Source: an uncultured Veillonella sp. (GTDB lineage: Bacteria > Bacillota > Negativicutes > Veillonellales > Veillonellaceae). From it: a stretch of 29,920 nt of DNA. Location: assembly GCA_900544365.1 (NCBI GenBank), contig UQVF01000019.1:1-29920 (forward strand). Direction: 5' to 3'. Numbering within the stretch: the stretch's first letter is position 1; each line of letters starts with the position of its first letter. The position numbers and the translations under genes were made by a program. The notes beneath the pieces were generated by a model, which ran no database searches, was not told the DNA's origin, and worked only from the letters and a program-made list of their open reading frames with translations. Of this stretch, positions 1-8,723 are shown in pieces.

Positions 1-65
1 AAAAAGCCGTAGAAGAGTTAGAGTTAAGTACTCTTCGTTGGTTGGAATTAGAAGAGAGAAAGTAA
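1..65 (+). CDS. 3' end of an unidentified gene (partial)
   Basis: The reading frame starting at base 3 is open from the window edge to a TAA at 63-65 and ends ...LSTLRWLELEERK. The acidic, leucine-rich alternation with a Trp resembles the C-terminal coiled coil of ABC-F type ATPases, but about 20 residues cannot decide this. The other two forward frames give a stop at once or an arginine-rich peptide, so this frame is the most protein-like. It is followed by about 90 bases of AT-rich sequence before the first porin promoter. Confidence 0.4.
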   Translation, partial: KAVEELELSTLRWLELEERK

Positions 66-157
66 ACGGACATGGATGTGTTTTGTCATGATTTTTATTC
101 GCTAATATAAACCATTAAAAATGATAAATATATTTAATTTTTAAAGACTTTTAAAAA

Positions 158-186
158 TTTACAAATTGAATAATTAGTGATATACT
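158..186 (+). promoter_or_regulatory. Promoter of porin copy 1
   Basis: TTTACA (158-163), 17-bp spacer, TATACT (181-186), with TG one base before the -10 (TGA-TATACT). Predicted start near 193 gives a leader of about 140 nt. The same TGn extended -10 architecture occurs before all six porin genes, which supports the call. Confidence 0.6.
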
Positions 187-238
187 CCGATTGAAGGTGG
201 AAATAGATAGATTATGTCAGTACTCTACCGTGTCAAGC

Positions 239-257
239 GAGGAAACTTGGACACTCC
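239..257 (+). promoter_or_regulatory. Conserved porin leader element, copy 1
   Basis: GAGGAAACTTGGACACTCC lies about 46 nt downstream of the predicted transcription start and 75 nt before the start codon. It matches the consensus GAGGAAACnTGGACACTCC found in four further porin leaders. Here it runs into a possible hairpin, CCAGA (257-261) pairing with TCTGG (272-276). Function is unknown; an RNA-level control site is an inference. Confidence 0.65.
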
Positions 258-332
258 CAGATCATGGGCGGTCTGGCTGCTATCTAGTCTACTTAGTTTG
301 ATGGTTTCTTTTTTTAGAAAAGGAGTAGTATC

Positions 333-1745
333 ATGAAAAAACATTTAGCAGTATTAGCAGCAACAGCAGTATTGGGTGTAACTTCAGCGTTTGCAGCAAA
401 TCCTTTCTCTGATGTGACACCACAAGATTGGGCATACCAAGCAGTAGCTCAATTAGCAGCACAAGGCGTAGTGAACGGTTATCCAGATGGAACATTCCAA
501 GGCCAACACAACATCACTCGTTACGAAATGGCACAAATGGTTGCCAAAGCATTAGTTCGTCAAGATCGTGTGGATGCTGAACAAAATGCAATTATCAATC
601 GTTTAGCTAACGAATTTTCTGCAGAATTGAACAACTTAGGGGTTCGTGTAGCTACATTGGAAAATAAAGTGGGTAACTTCAAATTCACTGGTGATGCTCG
701 TTTGAGATTTATAGGTCATGAAACAACAACAACTTCTCTTGATGTAGTGGAAAAAGATAAAGAAGATCATTCTGGTAAAGAAAAAGTTCTTACAGAAAAA
801 ATGATGAAAAAATCTATGTTTGACTATCGTGGACGTGTTCAATTTGCAGCTACTGTGAATGATAATACAAAAGCTGTGATTCGTTTGGTAGGTAGCAAAG
901 AGTTTGGAGCAGCTGGTAATCCTAAAACAGCTATCGATCGTATCTATGTACAACATAACTTTGGTAAACATCTAACAGCAACAGCAGGCCGTCATGATTT
1001 GACAGTAGGTGCTGGTTTAACCTATGACGATGTATTTGAAGGTGCTACAGCAATGGTTGGCAAAGATGCATTAAATGCATCTGTTTCCTATGGTTATGCT
1101 CCAGCATTAGGATATAATGCAGTATTTGGTGGTACAAAAGATGTTCCAGGTACATTCAATAGAGAAGTATCTTTTTTTGCAAAAGAACAAAAAGATAATG
1201 CACAATTGGCAGTATTCCAAGCGAATGGCATGATTGGTAAAGCTGTAAAAGTAGGTGGCTTCTATACTAAAGTTAATGGTGTAAAAGCGATCGATGCAGT
1301 AACAGCAATTAATGGTATCGCTTTAGATGCTGATTCTATGAAAAAAGCAGAGAAATTAACTAAAAAATCTTTAGATTTCTATGGCGTTAATGCTAGCGTA
1401 AAATTAGGACATAATTTAATGGTAGATGGCGAATTTGCTAAATACGTAGATTTGAAACATTCTAATGCTTGGACAGCAGGTATCGCTTATGGCGCGTATG
1501 ATATGAAAAAAGCTGGTACTTGGATGTTGAAAGCACAATATGTAAATCTTGATGCAATGGCACCAGTATTCTCTACTACATATATGACGCCATACAACCA
1601 AAACTACAAAACTTGGTCTGTATTAGGTAAATATGCGATTGCTAAAAATGTTGGCTTAGCTGCATACTCTACAATCGGAGCAAAAGACAAAGATGGTAAC
1701 GATGTAGCTGAATTCTACCGTGCAGAATTAAACTATAAATTCTAA
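333..1745 (+). CDS. SLH-domain outer-membrane porin OmpM, copy 1 (470 aa)
   Basis: OmpM-type porin that spans the outer membrane and ties it to peptidoglycan. Residues 1-21 are a signal peptide (MKKHLAVLAATAVLG..., cleavage after AFA). Residues about 22-82 form one SLH domain (FSDVTPQDWAYQAV, NGYPDGTF, ITRYEMAQM). Residues about 85-115 are a heptad-like coiled coil, and the rest is an alternating beta-barrel ending RAELNYKF, the C-terminal aromatic needed for BAM insertion. In Negativicutes the SLH domain binds polyamine-decorated peptidoglycan (family knowledge). The start follows AAAGGAG (319-325). It is the longest of the six; its central and C-terminal barrel resembles copy 3 (EQKDNAQLAVFQ, PYNQN.KTWSV). 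It is first in a tandem array and has its own promoter and terminator. Confidence 0.95.
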   Translation: MKKHLAVLAATAVLGVTSAFAANPFSDVTPQDWAYQAVAQLAAQGVVNGYPDGTFQGQHNITRYEMAQMVAKALVRQDRVDAEQNAIINRLANEFSAELNNLGVRVATLENKVGNFKFTGDARLRFIGHETTTTSLDVVEKDKEDHSGKEKVLTEKMMKKSMFDYRGRVQFAATVNDNTKAVIRLVGSKEFGAAGNPKTAIDRIYVQHNFGKHLTATAGRHDLTVGAGLTYDDVFEGATAMVGKDALNASVSYGYAPALGYNAVFGGTKDVPGTFNREVSFFAKEQKDNAQLAVFQANGMIGKAVKVGGFYTKVNGVKAIDAVTAINGIALDADSMKKAEKLTKKSLDFYGVNASVKLGHNLMVDGEFAKYVDLKHSNAWTAGIAYGAYDMKKAGTWMLKAQYVNLDAMAPVFSTTYMTPYNQNYKTWSVLGKYAIAKNVGLAAYSTIGAKDKDGNDVAEFYRAELNYKF

Positions 1746-1764
1746 TATACTAACGTATAAAAAG

Positions 1765-1790
1765 AGAACCCTTTCGAGGGTTCTTTTTTT
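1765..1790 (+). terminator. Intrinsic terminator of porin copy 1
   Basis: AGAACCC (1765-1771) pairs with GGGTTCT (1778-1784), closed by T-A around a TTCG tetraloop, followed by a T run. The same hairpin design follows every porin gene. Confidence 0.9.
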
Positions 1791-1926
1791 ATGAGTATTT
1801 GCAGTGTATATTTTATTTACATACAATCAAGCATAGACAGTAAACAAAGGCAGTATAGATGGCGCTAGAATGTATACTTATAGGCGGCACCTAATAAATA
1901 GCATAAAACAATATAGAAAAAAGTCA

Positions 1927-1955
1927 TTGTATTTTTAGTGAAATTATGATACAGT
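1927..1955 (+). promoter_or_regulatory. Promoter of porin copy 2
   Basis: TTGTAT (1927-1932), 17-bp spacer, TACAGT (1950-1955) with TGA before it. The block AAGTCATTGTAT around the -35 and the extended -10 are closely matched upstream of the AAA ATPase gene (25850-25883), which supports this as a real promoter type. The leader would be about 195 nt, the longest of the six. Confidence 0.5.
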
Positions 1956-2046
1956 AAACGTATCTTTTCTAGATATTCAAGTAAATTAAGTATATAACAC
2001 AGATGATTATATTAAGTATATAATGGTACGATAAATTGTAAAAATT

Positions 2047-2064
2047 GAGGAAACGTGGACACTC
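2047..2064 (+). promoter_or_regulatory. Conserved porin leader element, copy 2
   Basis: GAGGAAACGTGGACACTC, 93 nt before the start codon. It matches the consensus except for the last base (T instead of C). Confidence 0.65.
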
Positions 2065-2157
2065 TTTTAAATATAATTTGTAGTTCTTATAGCCTAGGAT
2101 AGTCAAATGTGCTAGAAAAGAATTTATATTTTTATGTTTTTATAAGAGGTAATTATC

Positions 2158-3408
2158 ATGAAAAAACATTTAGCAGTATTAGCTGCAACAGCAGTATTGG
2201 GTGTTACTTCTGCATTCGCAGCAAACCCATTCTCCGATGTAACTCCACAAGATTGGGCATATCAAGCAGTAGCTCAATTGGCTTCCCAAGGTATCGTTAA
2301 CGGTTACCCAGATGGCACTTTCAAAGGCCAAAACAACATCACTCGTTACGAAATGGCTCAAATGGTAGCAAAAGCTTTAGTTCGTCAAGATCGTGTTGAC
2401 GCTGAACAAAACGCTATCATCAACCGTTTAGCTAACGAATTCTCCGCTGAGTTAAACAACTTAGGAGTTCGTGTGGCTACATTGGAAAACAAAGTGGGCA
2501 ACTTCAAATTCACTGGTGATGCTCGTCTTCGTTACCAAGGTTCTCATACTGAAGAAAATGCATATGTAAATGATGAAGAAAGTGAAACATTGAAACGTTC
2601 CCAAATTGACTACCGTGCTCGTGTGCAATTTGAAGCAACTGTAAATGATAACACTAAAGCAGTAGTTCGTTTAGCGACTGGAAATAAAGAGTTTGGTACA
2701 GCTGGTAATCCAACAACATCTTTAGATCGTATTTATGTGCAACATAACTTCGGTAAATATGCTACAGCTACAGTAGGTCGTCAAGATTTCGTAATTGGCA
2801 GCGGTCTTACTTATGATGGAGCTTTTGAAGGTGCACAAGCAAAAGTTGGTAAAGACAAATTAAATGCAACAGTAGCACATGGTTACATTGTTGGTGGAGC
2901 GTACAAAAACCTTTCTCGTGAAGAACGCTATCAAACAACAGCATATCAAGTAAATGCTAAATTTGGTAACCATGTTGATGCAAAAGGATACTATGTAGAA
3001 GATCATGGCGAAAACTCTGAAAACTTCTTTGGTGGAGCTGTAGATACACATTTCGGTCCACACAATAAAGTTTGGGTTGGCGGTGAATATGCAAAATTTG
3101 AGTCTTTTGACAAAGAAGGCACTGCTTGGACTGCAGGCGTTGGATATGGCATGTTTAATATCGCTAAAGCTGGCTCTTGGGATGTAAAAGCTCAATACAT
3201 CAGAAATGGCGAATTAAGCCCTGTTTCTAAACCAACATCCAAGTTACCTATAGCTTCTTATGAAGATTTCAAAGGCTGGTTAGGAACTGTTAACTATGCA
3301 GTAGCGAAAAACATTGGTTTAACTGCAAAAGCGCAATTACGTAGTAAAGATTTAGAAGGTTATGAATTACCTGATTACTACCGTGCTGAATTAAACTACA
3401 AATTCTAA
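2158..3408 (+). CDS. SLH-domain outer-membrane porin OmpM, copy 2 (416 aa)
   Basis: Same architecture as copy 1: signal peptide 1-21, SLH domain about 22-82, coiled coil about 85-115, barrel to the terminal ...RAELNYKF. The first ~124 residues are nearly identical to copies 3 and 4, and the DNA is also nearly identical at silent sites. The barrel then diverges: it has a GPHNKVWVGGEYAKF segment shared in form with copy 6 (GPQHKIWVGGEYA). The start is fixed by AGAGGTAATTATC just upstream, a stretch conserved in copies 2-5. It is separated from copy 1 by 412 bp that hold a terminator, promoter and leader, so each porin is its own transcription unit. Confidence 0.95.
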   Translation: MKKHLAVLAATAVLGVTSAFAANPFSDVTPQDWAYQAVAQLASQGIVNGYPDGTFKGQNNITRYEMAQMVAKALVRQDRVDAEQNAIINRLANEFSAELNNLGVRVATLENKVGNFKFTGDARLRYQGSHTEENAYVNDEESETLKRSQIDYRARVQFEATVNDNTKAVVRLATGNKEFGTAGNPTTSLDRIYVQHNFGKYATATVGRQDFVIGSGLTYDGAFEGAQAKVGKDKLNATVAHGYIVGGAYKNLSREERYQTTAYQVNAKFGNHVDAKGYYVEDHGENSENFFGGAVDTHFGPHNKVWVGGEYAKFESFDKEGTAWTAGVGYGMFNIAKAGSWDVKAQYIRNGELSPVSKPTSKLPIASYEDFKGWLGTVNYAVAKNIGLTAKAQLRSKDLEGYELPDYYRAELNYKF

Positions 3409-3431
3409 TTTGAAAGTTAAATATATGAAAA

Positions 3432-3456
3432 AGAACTCCTTCGGGGGTTCTTTTTT
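3432..3456 (+). terminator. Intrinsic terminator of porin copy 2
   Basis: AGAACTCC (3432-3439), TTCG loop, GGGGTTCT (3444-3451), then six T. Confidence 0.9.
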
Positions 3457-3617
3457 GCTCTATAATAAATGTTAGAGCTATTTATAAAAGAGTAGTGTTC
3501 AACATATGTCACAGAATTTGGGCATCATAATACAACGAGTTGGTATTCATAGTGATGAGTTTAAAGGCTAACATATATTATTAAAATATAATAAGGAATG
3601 AGATAAACTCTGGATTG

Positions 3618-3646
3618 TTGTCAAGTTGGTCATTTTATGATATTAT
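3618..3646 (+). promoter_or_regulatory. Promoter of porin copy 3
   Basis: TTGTCA (3618-3623), 17-bp spacer, TATTAT (3641-3646) preceded by TGA. The leader would be about 147 nt. Confidence 0.6.
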
Positions 3647-3700
3647 AAATATAGTCCAAGTGGATAACTAAAGGAACTGTATGATACTATATAAAAATGT

Positions 3701-3719
3701 GAGGAAACATGGACACTCC
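3701..3719 (+). promoter_or_regulatory. Conserved porin leader element, copy 3
   Basis: GAGGAAACATGGACACTCC, about 48 nt after the predicted start and 80 nt before the start codon. Confidence 0.65.
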
Positions 3720-3799
3720 ATTGAAATATGAAAATGATGCACGACCTAGGTTTTCACTTGGGTACGTGTATTTTTTATTTTCATTGAGAGGTAATTATC

Positions 3800-5155
3800 A
3801 TGAAAAAACATTTAGCAGTATTAGCTGCAACAGCAGTATTGGGTGTAACTTCTGCATTCGCAGCAAATCCATTCTCCGATGTAACTCCACAAGATTGGGC
3901 ATACCAAGCAGTAGCTCAATTGGCATCCCAAGGTATCGTTAACGGTTACCCAGATGGCACTTTCAAAGGCCAAAATAACATCACTCGTTATGAAATGGCG
4001 CAAATGGTAGCAAAAGCGTTAGTTCGTCAAGATCGTGTTGATGCTGAACAAAACGCTATTATCAATCGTTTAGCTAACGAATTCTCCGCTGAGTTGAACA
4101 ACTTAGGCGTTCGTGTGGCTACATTAGAAAACAAAGTGGGTAACTTCAAATTCACTGGTGATGCTCGTTTACAATACACAGGAAATGAAAAAGAAACATA
4201 TGCATTTGGTCTTAATAAAGAAGGCGAAGAGGCATTGACAGCTAATCAAAAATCCAAATTCACGTATCGTGGCCGTGTACAATTCGAAGGCACTGTAAAC
4301 GACAACACTAAAGCAGTAATCCGTTTAATGGGTAGCAAAGAATTTGGTAAAGCTGGTAACCCTAACACAGCTATCGATCGTGCATACGTACAACACAACT
4401 TCGGTAAATATGCGACAGCTACAGTAGGTCGTCATGATTTATTTATTGGTGGCGGTTTGACATATGATAGCGTATTCGAAGGTGCTACAGCAGTAGTTGG
4501 TAAAGACAAATTAAACGCATCCGTAGCTTATGGATATGCTGAAGATCTAGATGTTAAACTAGTAAATGGTGTTGAAGATCATGCAATTGTTACAAAAGCT
4601 CCTTTATACAAAGCTGAACAAAAAGACAACGCACAATTAGCAGTATTCCAAGTAAATGGTAAACTTGGTAAAGATGTAAAAGTAGGTGCATTCTATACTA
4701 AAGTAAATGGCTTCAACCTTGAAGAAGGTCTTGCTAATAATGTATTAGCTCCAGTTGGAACAAAATTGAAAGATACATCTTTGGACTTCTATGGTGCTCA
4801 TGCAAATGTTAAATTAGGTTCTAAAGTGACTGTTGATGGTGAATTTGCAAAATTCAAAGAGCTTAAAAATTCTGATGCTTGGACTGCAGGCATTACATAT
4901 GGCAACTACAATATGAAAAAACAAGGTACTTGGTCCTTGAAAGCTCAATACACTAACTTAGACACAGTTGCTCCTGTATTCGCATCCACATTCTGGGCTC
5001 CATACAACCAAAACTTCAAAACTTGGTCTGTACAAGGTAAATATGCAGTAGCTAACAATGTTGGTTTGGCAGCTTACACAACAATCGATGCGAAAGATCA
5101 AGATAACAATAAAGTATCTAACTTCTATCGTGCAGAACTTAACTACAAATTCTAA
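3800..5155 (+). CDS. SLH-domain outer-membrane porin OmpM, copy 3 (451 aa)
   Basis: OmpM-type porin with signal peptide 1-21, SLH domain about 22-82 (FSDVTPQDWAYQAV, ITRYEMAQM), coiled coil and C-terminal barrel ending RAELNYKF. The barrel belongs with copy 1: both carry EQKDNAQLAVFQ, a FYTKVNG strand and a PYNQN-KTWSV segment near the end. The N-terminal third is instead almost identical to copies 2 and 4, so the gene looks mosaic. The ATG follows GAGAGGTAATTATC. A frame opened by the ATG inside the leader element runs through the start in another phase and is not considered a gene. Confidence 0.95.
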   Translation: MKKHLAVLAATAVLGVTSAFAANPFSDVTPQDWAYQAVAQLASQGIVNGYPDGTFKGQNNITRYEMAQMVAKALVRQDRVDAEQNAIINRLANEFSAELNNLGVRVATLENKVGNFKFTGDARLQYTGNEKETYAFGLNKEGEEALTANQKSKFTYRGRVQFEGTVNDNTKAVIRLMGSKEFGKAGNPNTAIDRAYVQHNFGKYATATVGRHDLFIGGGLTYDSVFEGATAVVGKDKLNASVAYGYAEDLDVKLVNGVEDHAIVTKAPLYKAEQKDNAQLAVFQVNGKLGKDVKVGAFYTKVNGFNLEEGLANNVLAPVGTKLKDTSLDFYGAHANVKLGSKVTVDGEFAKFKELKNSDAWTAGITYGNYNMKKQGTWSLKAQYTNLDTVAPVFASTFWAPYNQNFKTWSVQGKYAVANNVGLAAYTTIDAKDQDNNKVSNFYRAELNYKF

Positions 5156-5177
5156 TTTGATAGTTACACATACAAAA

Positions 5178-5202
5178 AGAACTCCTTCGGGGGTTCTTTT
5201 TT
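5178..5202 (+). terminator. Intrinsic terminator of porin copy 3
   Basis: AGAACTCC (5178-5185), TTCG loop, GGGGTTCT (5190-5197), then a T run. Confidence 0.9.
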
Positions 5203-5481
5203 ATATGATAAATGATAGATTATAAATAGGATTGCTCCATATACTTAAGCATTGTATTAAAAGTATGGAGTAAATGTGATGAATTTTACTTGTAATTTAA
5301 GTGAAACTTGGGGCAAAGTAAGTATTCATTAATTATCTTGATATAGAAGTTTTAAAGGTCTAAAATGCTGTATGAAAAGATTGGAATAATACATGTTATA
5401 GCAAATAGTTAGATATGGTTATTAAAAGTATATATATCCTGAATGCAAAAATAAACGAAACGCTTATTTGTTGGGAAGTAT

Positions 5482-5511
5482 TTGCTTTATATAGATAGGC
5501 TATGATATGAT
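5482..5511 (+). promoter_or_regulatory. Promoter of porin copy 4
   Basis: TTGCTT (5482-5487), 18-bp spacer, TATGAT (5506-5511) preceded by TGA. It lies in the longest porin spacer (5156-5677, 522 bp). Apart from the terminator of copy 3, this promoter and the leader element, I see only AT-rich sequence there. Confidence 0.55.
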
Positions 5512-5571
5512 ACTTCTAAGTCAAATATGTTTGCTATGATTTAGATTATAGGAATGTCATTACTGAATGTT

Positions 5572-5590
5572 GAGGAAACGTGGACACTCC
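5572..5590 (+). promoter_or_regulatory. Conserved porin leader element, copy 4
   Basis: GAGGAAACGTGGACACTCC, about 54 nt after the predicted start and 87 nt before the start codon. It is an exact match to copy 5. Confidence 0.65.
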
Positions 5591-5677
5591 ATGAAAAGTA
5601 ATGCGATGATATAATCAGTCAAGCTATATGTATGAGACGATGTATATTATTTTATTTTTCATTGAGAGGTAATTATC

Positions 5678-6907
5678 ATGAAAAAACATTTAGCAGTATT
5701 AGCTGCAACAGCAGTATTGGGTGTTACTTCTGCATTCGCAGCAAACCCATTCTCCGACGTAACTCCACAAGATTGGGCATACCAAGCAGTAGCTCAATTG
5801 GCTTCCCAAGGTATCGTTAACGGTTACCCAGATGGTACTTTCAAAGGCCAAAACAACATCACTCGTTATGAAATGGCGCAAATGGTTGCTAAAGCATTAG
5901 TTCGTCAAGATCGTGTTGACGCTGAACAAAATGCAATCATCAATCGTTTAGCTAACGAATTCTCCGCTGAGTTGAACAACTTAGGCGTTCGTGTAGCTAC
6001 ATTGGAAAACAAAGTGGGCAACTTCAAATTCACTGGTGACGCTCGTCTTCGTTACATTGGTTCCAATGATGCACGTGATTCTAAATTTGACTACCGTGGT
6101 CGTGTAAAATTCGAAGCAACTGTAAATGATAATACTAAAGCAGTGGTTCGTTTAATGGGTAGCAAAGAGTTTGGCGCAGCAGGTAACCCTAATACAGCTA
6201 TCGATCGCGTATATGTGCAACATAACTTCGGCAAATATGCAACTGTAACAGCTGGTCGTCAAGATTTAGTAGTTGGTGCAGGTCTTGCATATGATGATGT
6301 ATTTGAAGGCGTTGTAGCTAACGTTGGTAAAGATAAATTAAATGCGTCTGTTGCATTTGGTTACTTACAAGCTGGCGAAGCTTATGGACAAAAACTTAAT
6401 AAAATTGGTCGTAAAGCAGACGAACAAAACCCTAACACAAATGAACAACTTTCTGTATACCAATTAAACTATAATCCAACAGCAAAAGTTGCAGTAAAAG
6501 GTTTCTATGCTGATGTTCATGAAGAAAATCTAGACAATGCATATGGTGCATCCCTTGACCTTATGCTTGGCAAAAAAGTTTGGGTTGGCGGTGAATATGT
6601 TAAAACTGAAACTTTAGGTGCTAATGGTGAAGGCTGGACTGCAGGTTTAGGCTATGGTAACTACAACATGGCAAAACAAGGTACTTGGAGTGTGAAAGCT
6701 CAATACTTCGACATCAAGAAAGATGCTCCTGTAGTATCCACTACTTGGAACTTGATTGAGAAAGATCAAAAAGGCGTATTGGCAACAGCTAAATATGCTG
6801 TTGCTAAAAACGTAGGTCTTGCTGGTTATGCAACAATTGACACTAAAGGTCAAGATAACAAAGCTAAAGCGGAATCCTACCGTGCAGAACTTAACTACAA
6901 ATTCTAA
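5678..6907 (+). CDS. SLH-domain outer-membrane porin OmpM, copy 4 (409 aa)
   Basis: Signal peptide 1-21, SLH domain about 22-82, coiled coil about 85-115, barrel ending RAELNYKF. It is among the shortest copies because the loop after GDARLRY is reduced to a few residues. Its barrel pairs with copy 5: VYQLNY, VKGFYAD, KVWVGGEY and APVVS-TWNL recur in the same order. Upstream, the 40 bases before the ATG (TTTTATTTTTCATTGAGAGG... ) are the same as in copy 5, so the similarity extends into the untranslated leader. It has its own promoter and terminator. Confidence 0.95.
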   Translation: MKKHLAVLAATAVLGVTSAFAANPFSDVTPQDWAYQAVAQLASQGIVNGYPDGTFKGQNNITRYEMAQMVAKALVRQDRVDAEQNAIINRLANEFSAELNNLGVRVATLENKVGNFKFTGDARLRYIGSNDARDSKFDYRGRVKFEATVNDNTKAVVRLMGSKEFGAAGNPNTAIDRVYVQHNFGKYATVTAGRQDLVVGAGLAYDDVFEGVVANVGKDKLNASVAFGYLQAGEAYGQKLNKIGRKADEQNPNTNEQLSVYQLNYNPTAKVAVKGFYADVHEENLDNAYGASLDLMLGKKVWVGGEYVKTETLGANGEGWTAGLGYGNYNMAKQGTWSVKAQYFDIKKDAPVVSTTWNLIEKDQKGVLATAKYAVAKNVGLAGYATIDTKGQDNKAKAESYRAELNYKF

Positions 6908-6928
6908 TTTGCTAGTTACATATACAAA

Positions 6929-6952
6929 AGAACTCCTTCGGGGGTTCTTTTT
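6929..6952 (+). terminator. Intrinsic terminator of porin copy 4
   Basis: AGAACTCC (6929-6936), TTCG loop, GGGGTTCT (6941-6948), then T's. Confidence 0.9.
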
Positions 6953-7154
6953 GTTTTATCAGAACTATCATTTAGTTCTTTATCAAGTTTTAAGGATAGC
7001 AATTAAGGATCTATAATAAATGCTGAGGACTCTAGATAAAAAGTGCCGTTAGCATATGATGAAGAGTTTTAATTTTTGGTAAAGAAATAAATGCTAATTG
7101 AAATTTTTTCTTAATTAAAATCTGCATATCGTGCAATAAAACGACAAAAGGGTA

Positions 7155-7183
7155 TTGAGTTTTATCTGTTGTTGTGTTATGAT
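7155..7183 (+). promoter_or_regulatory. Promoter of porin copy 5
   Basis: TTGAGT (7155-7160), 17-bp spacer, TATGAT (7178-7183) with TG one base upstream. Downstream AAGTCAAATA is shared with the promoter region of copy 4. The leader would be about 162 nt. Confidence 0.6.
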
Positions 7184-7243
7184 ATTCACAAGTCAAATAA
7201 GAATAATATAGATTAGAAGATAGCGATGTATTTACTAGTATGT

Positions 7244-7262
7244 GAGGAAACGTGGACACTCC
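7244..7262 (+). promoter_or_regulatory. Conserved porin leader element, copy 5
   Basis: GAGGAAACGTGGACACTCC, about 54 nt after the predicted start and 89 nt before the start codon. Confidence 0.65.
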
Positions 7263-7351
7263 ATTGAAAAGTAGTACAATGATATGCTCGAATCTATCTA
7301 AGCTTAGGAGACAATGTATATTATTTTATTTTTCATTGAGAGGTAATTATC

Positions 7352-8578
7352 ATGAAAAAACATTTAGCAGTATTAGCTGCAACAGCAGTATTGGGTGTAA
7401 CTTCTGCATTCGCAGCAAACCCATTTGCAGACGTAACTCCACAAGATTGGGCATACCAAGCAGTATCCCAATTAGCTTCCCAAGGTATCGTTAATGGTTA
7501 CCCAGATGGCACTTTCAAAGGACAACACAACATCACTCGTTTCGAAATGGCTCAAATGGTAGCAAAAGCTATGGCTCGTCAAGATCGTGTTGACGCTGAG
7601 CAAAATGCTATCATCAACCGTTTGGCTAACGAATTCGCAACTGAGTTGAACAACTTGGGCGTTCGTGTTTCTACATTGGAAAACAAAGTAGGCAACTTCT
7701 CCTTCACTGGTGATGCTCGTCTTCGTTATGAAAATAGAAAAGTCGAAAATACTGATAAATCCAAAACTTATAAATCTAAATTTGACTACCGTGGTCGTGT
7801 ACAATTCGAAGCAACTGTAAATGACAACACGAAAGCTGTAGTTCGTTTAGTGGGCGAAAAAGAGTTTGGTGCAGCTAACAATCCAGAAACTAGCATTGAC
7901 CGTGTGTATGTACAACATAACTTCGGTAAATACGTAACTGCAACTGCTGGTCGTCAAGACTTGATGGTTGGTAATGGACTTGTATATGATGATGTATTCG
8001 AAGGTGCAGTAGCAACAGCTGGTAAAGATAAATTGAATGCTTCTGTTGCATACGGTTACTTACAAGGTGGCGAAGCAGAAGGTGTTGAACGTAAAGATAA
8101 TGCTCAAGTAACGGTTTACCAATTAAACTACAAACCAGTAGAAAAAGTAACTGTTAAAGGTTTCTACGCTGATATTCATGAAAAAGATGGAAATAGTGTA
8201 TATGGTGCATCTGTTGATGCTAAATTAGGTTCCAAAGTTTGGGTTGGTGGCGAGTATGCTAAAGAAGAAGCTACAGGTGCAGCAGGCGAAGCTTGGACAG
8301 CAGGCGTAGGTTATGGTGAAGCTGATATGGCAAAAGCTGGTACTTGGGGTGCCAAAGTTCAATACTTTGATTTGAAAAAAGAAGCTCCAGTAGTATCCAA
8401 TACTTGGAACTTGAACGATCAAAACAGAAACTACAGAGGTTACCTAGCAACTGTTGATTACACTGTAGCTAAAAATGTAGGTCTTTCTGCTTACGCTACA
8501 TTCGATAGCAAAACTCAAGCTAAAGAAAACAACAACTTGCCAGAGTACTATCGTGCAGAACTTAACTACAAATTCTAA
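7352..8578 (+). CDS. SLH-domain outer-membrane porin OmpM, copy 5 (408 aa)
   Basis: OmpM-type porin: signal peptide 1-21, SLH domain about 22-82 (here FADVTPQDWAYQAV and ITRFEMAQM), coiled coil about 85-115, barrel ending RAELNYKF. The N-terminal part has more replacements than copies 2-4 (FADV, VSQL, KAMARQ, FATEL, VSTLENKVGNFSF), so it appears less homogenised. The barrel resembles copy 4 throughout. The start is set by GAGAGGTAATTATC. The barrel is rich in Lys/Glu in predicted loops, as in the other copies. Confidence 0.95.
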   Translation: MKKHLAVLAATAVLGVTSAFAANPFADVTPQDWAYQAVSQLASQGIVNGYPDGTFKGQHNITRFEMAQMVAKAMARQDRVDAEQNAIINRLANEFATELNNLGVRVSTLENKVGNFSFTGDARLRYENRKVENTDKSKTYKSKFDYRGRVQFEATVNDNTKAVVRLVGEKEFGAANNPETSIDRVYVQHNFGKYVTATAGRQDLMVGNGLVYDDVFEGAVATAGKDKLNASVAYGYLQGGEAEGVERKDNAQVTVYQLNYKPVEKVTVKGFYADIHEKDGNSVYGASVDAKLGSKVWVGGEYAKEEATGAAGEAWTAGVGYGEADMAKAGTWGAKVQYFDLKKEAPVVSNTWNLNDQNRNYRGYLATVDYTVAKNVGLSAYATFDSKTQAKENNNLPEYYRAELNYKF

Positions 8579-8600
8579 TTTGATAGTTACATATATAAAA

Positions 8601-8625
8601 AGAACTCCTTCGGGGGTTCTTTTTT
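8601..8625 (+). terminator. Intrinsic terminator of porin copy 5
   Basis: AGAACTCC (8601-8608), TTCG loop, GGGGTTCT (8613-8620), then a T run. Confidence 0.9.
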
Positions 8626-8723
8626 GTATATTATTGTGGTGAGTATATGCTTTATACGTGTAAAGATTTACTTTTATAATGTATTCTAGTTTTCACAAAG
8701 TGTGTATAATTAAATCTTATAAA

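Noticed and set aside
239..333. A leader peptide starting at the NTG inside the porin leader element (MDTP...), which before copy 1 ends in an ATGA overlap with the porin start
   Set aside because: In copy 4 the frame stops after four codons, in copy 2 after fifteen, and in copies 3 and 5 it runs deep into the porin gene in another phase. The conservation is at nucleotide level, not of a peptide.
636..971. Long reverse-strand frames inside the porin genes and in gap and pgk
   Set aside because: They are shadows of strongly coding forward genes, lack ribosome sites and give Cys/Phe/Ser-rich translations without family features.
6819..7016. A forward 65-aa frame across the end of porin copy 4
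   Set aside because: It starts inside the porin in another frame and runs through its terminator; no ribosome site.
239..7262. Targeting of the porin leaders by the small RNAs at 23616-23702 and 25565-25651
   Set aside because: By eye there is no stretch of complementarity worth noting to the 19-nt element or to the ribosome-binding region.
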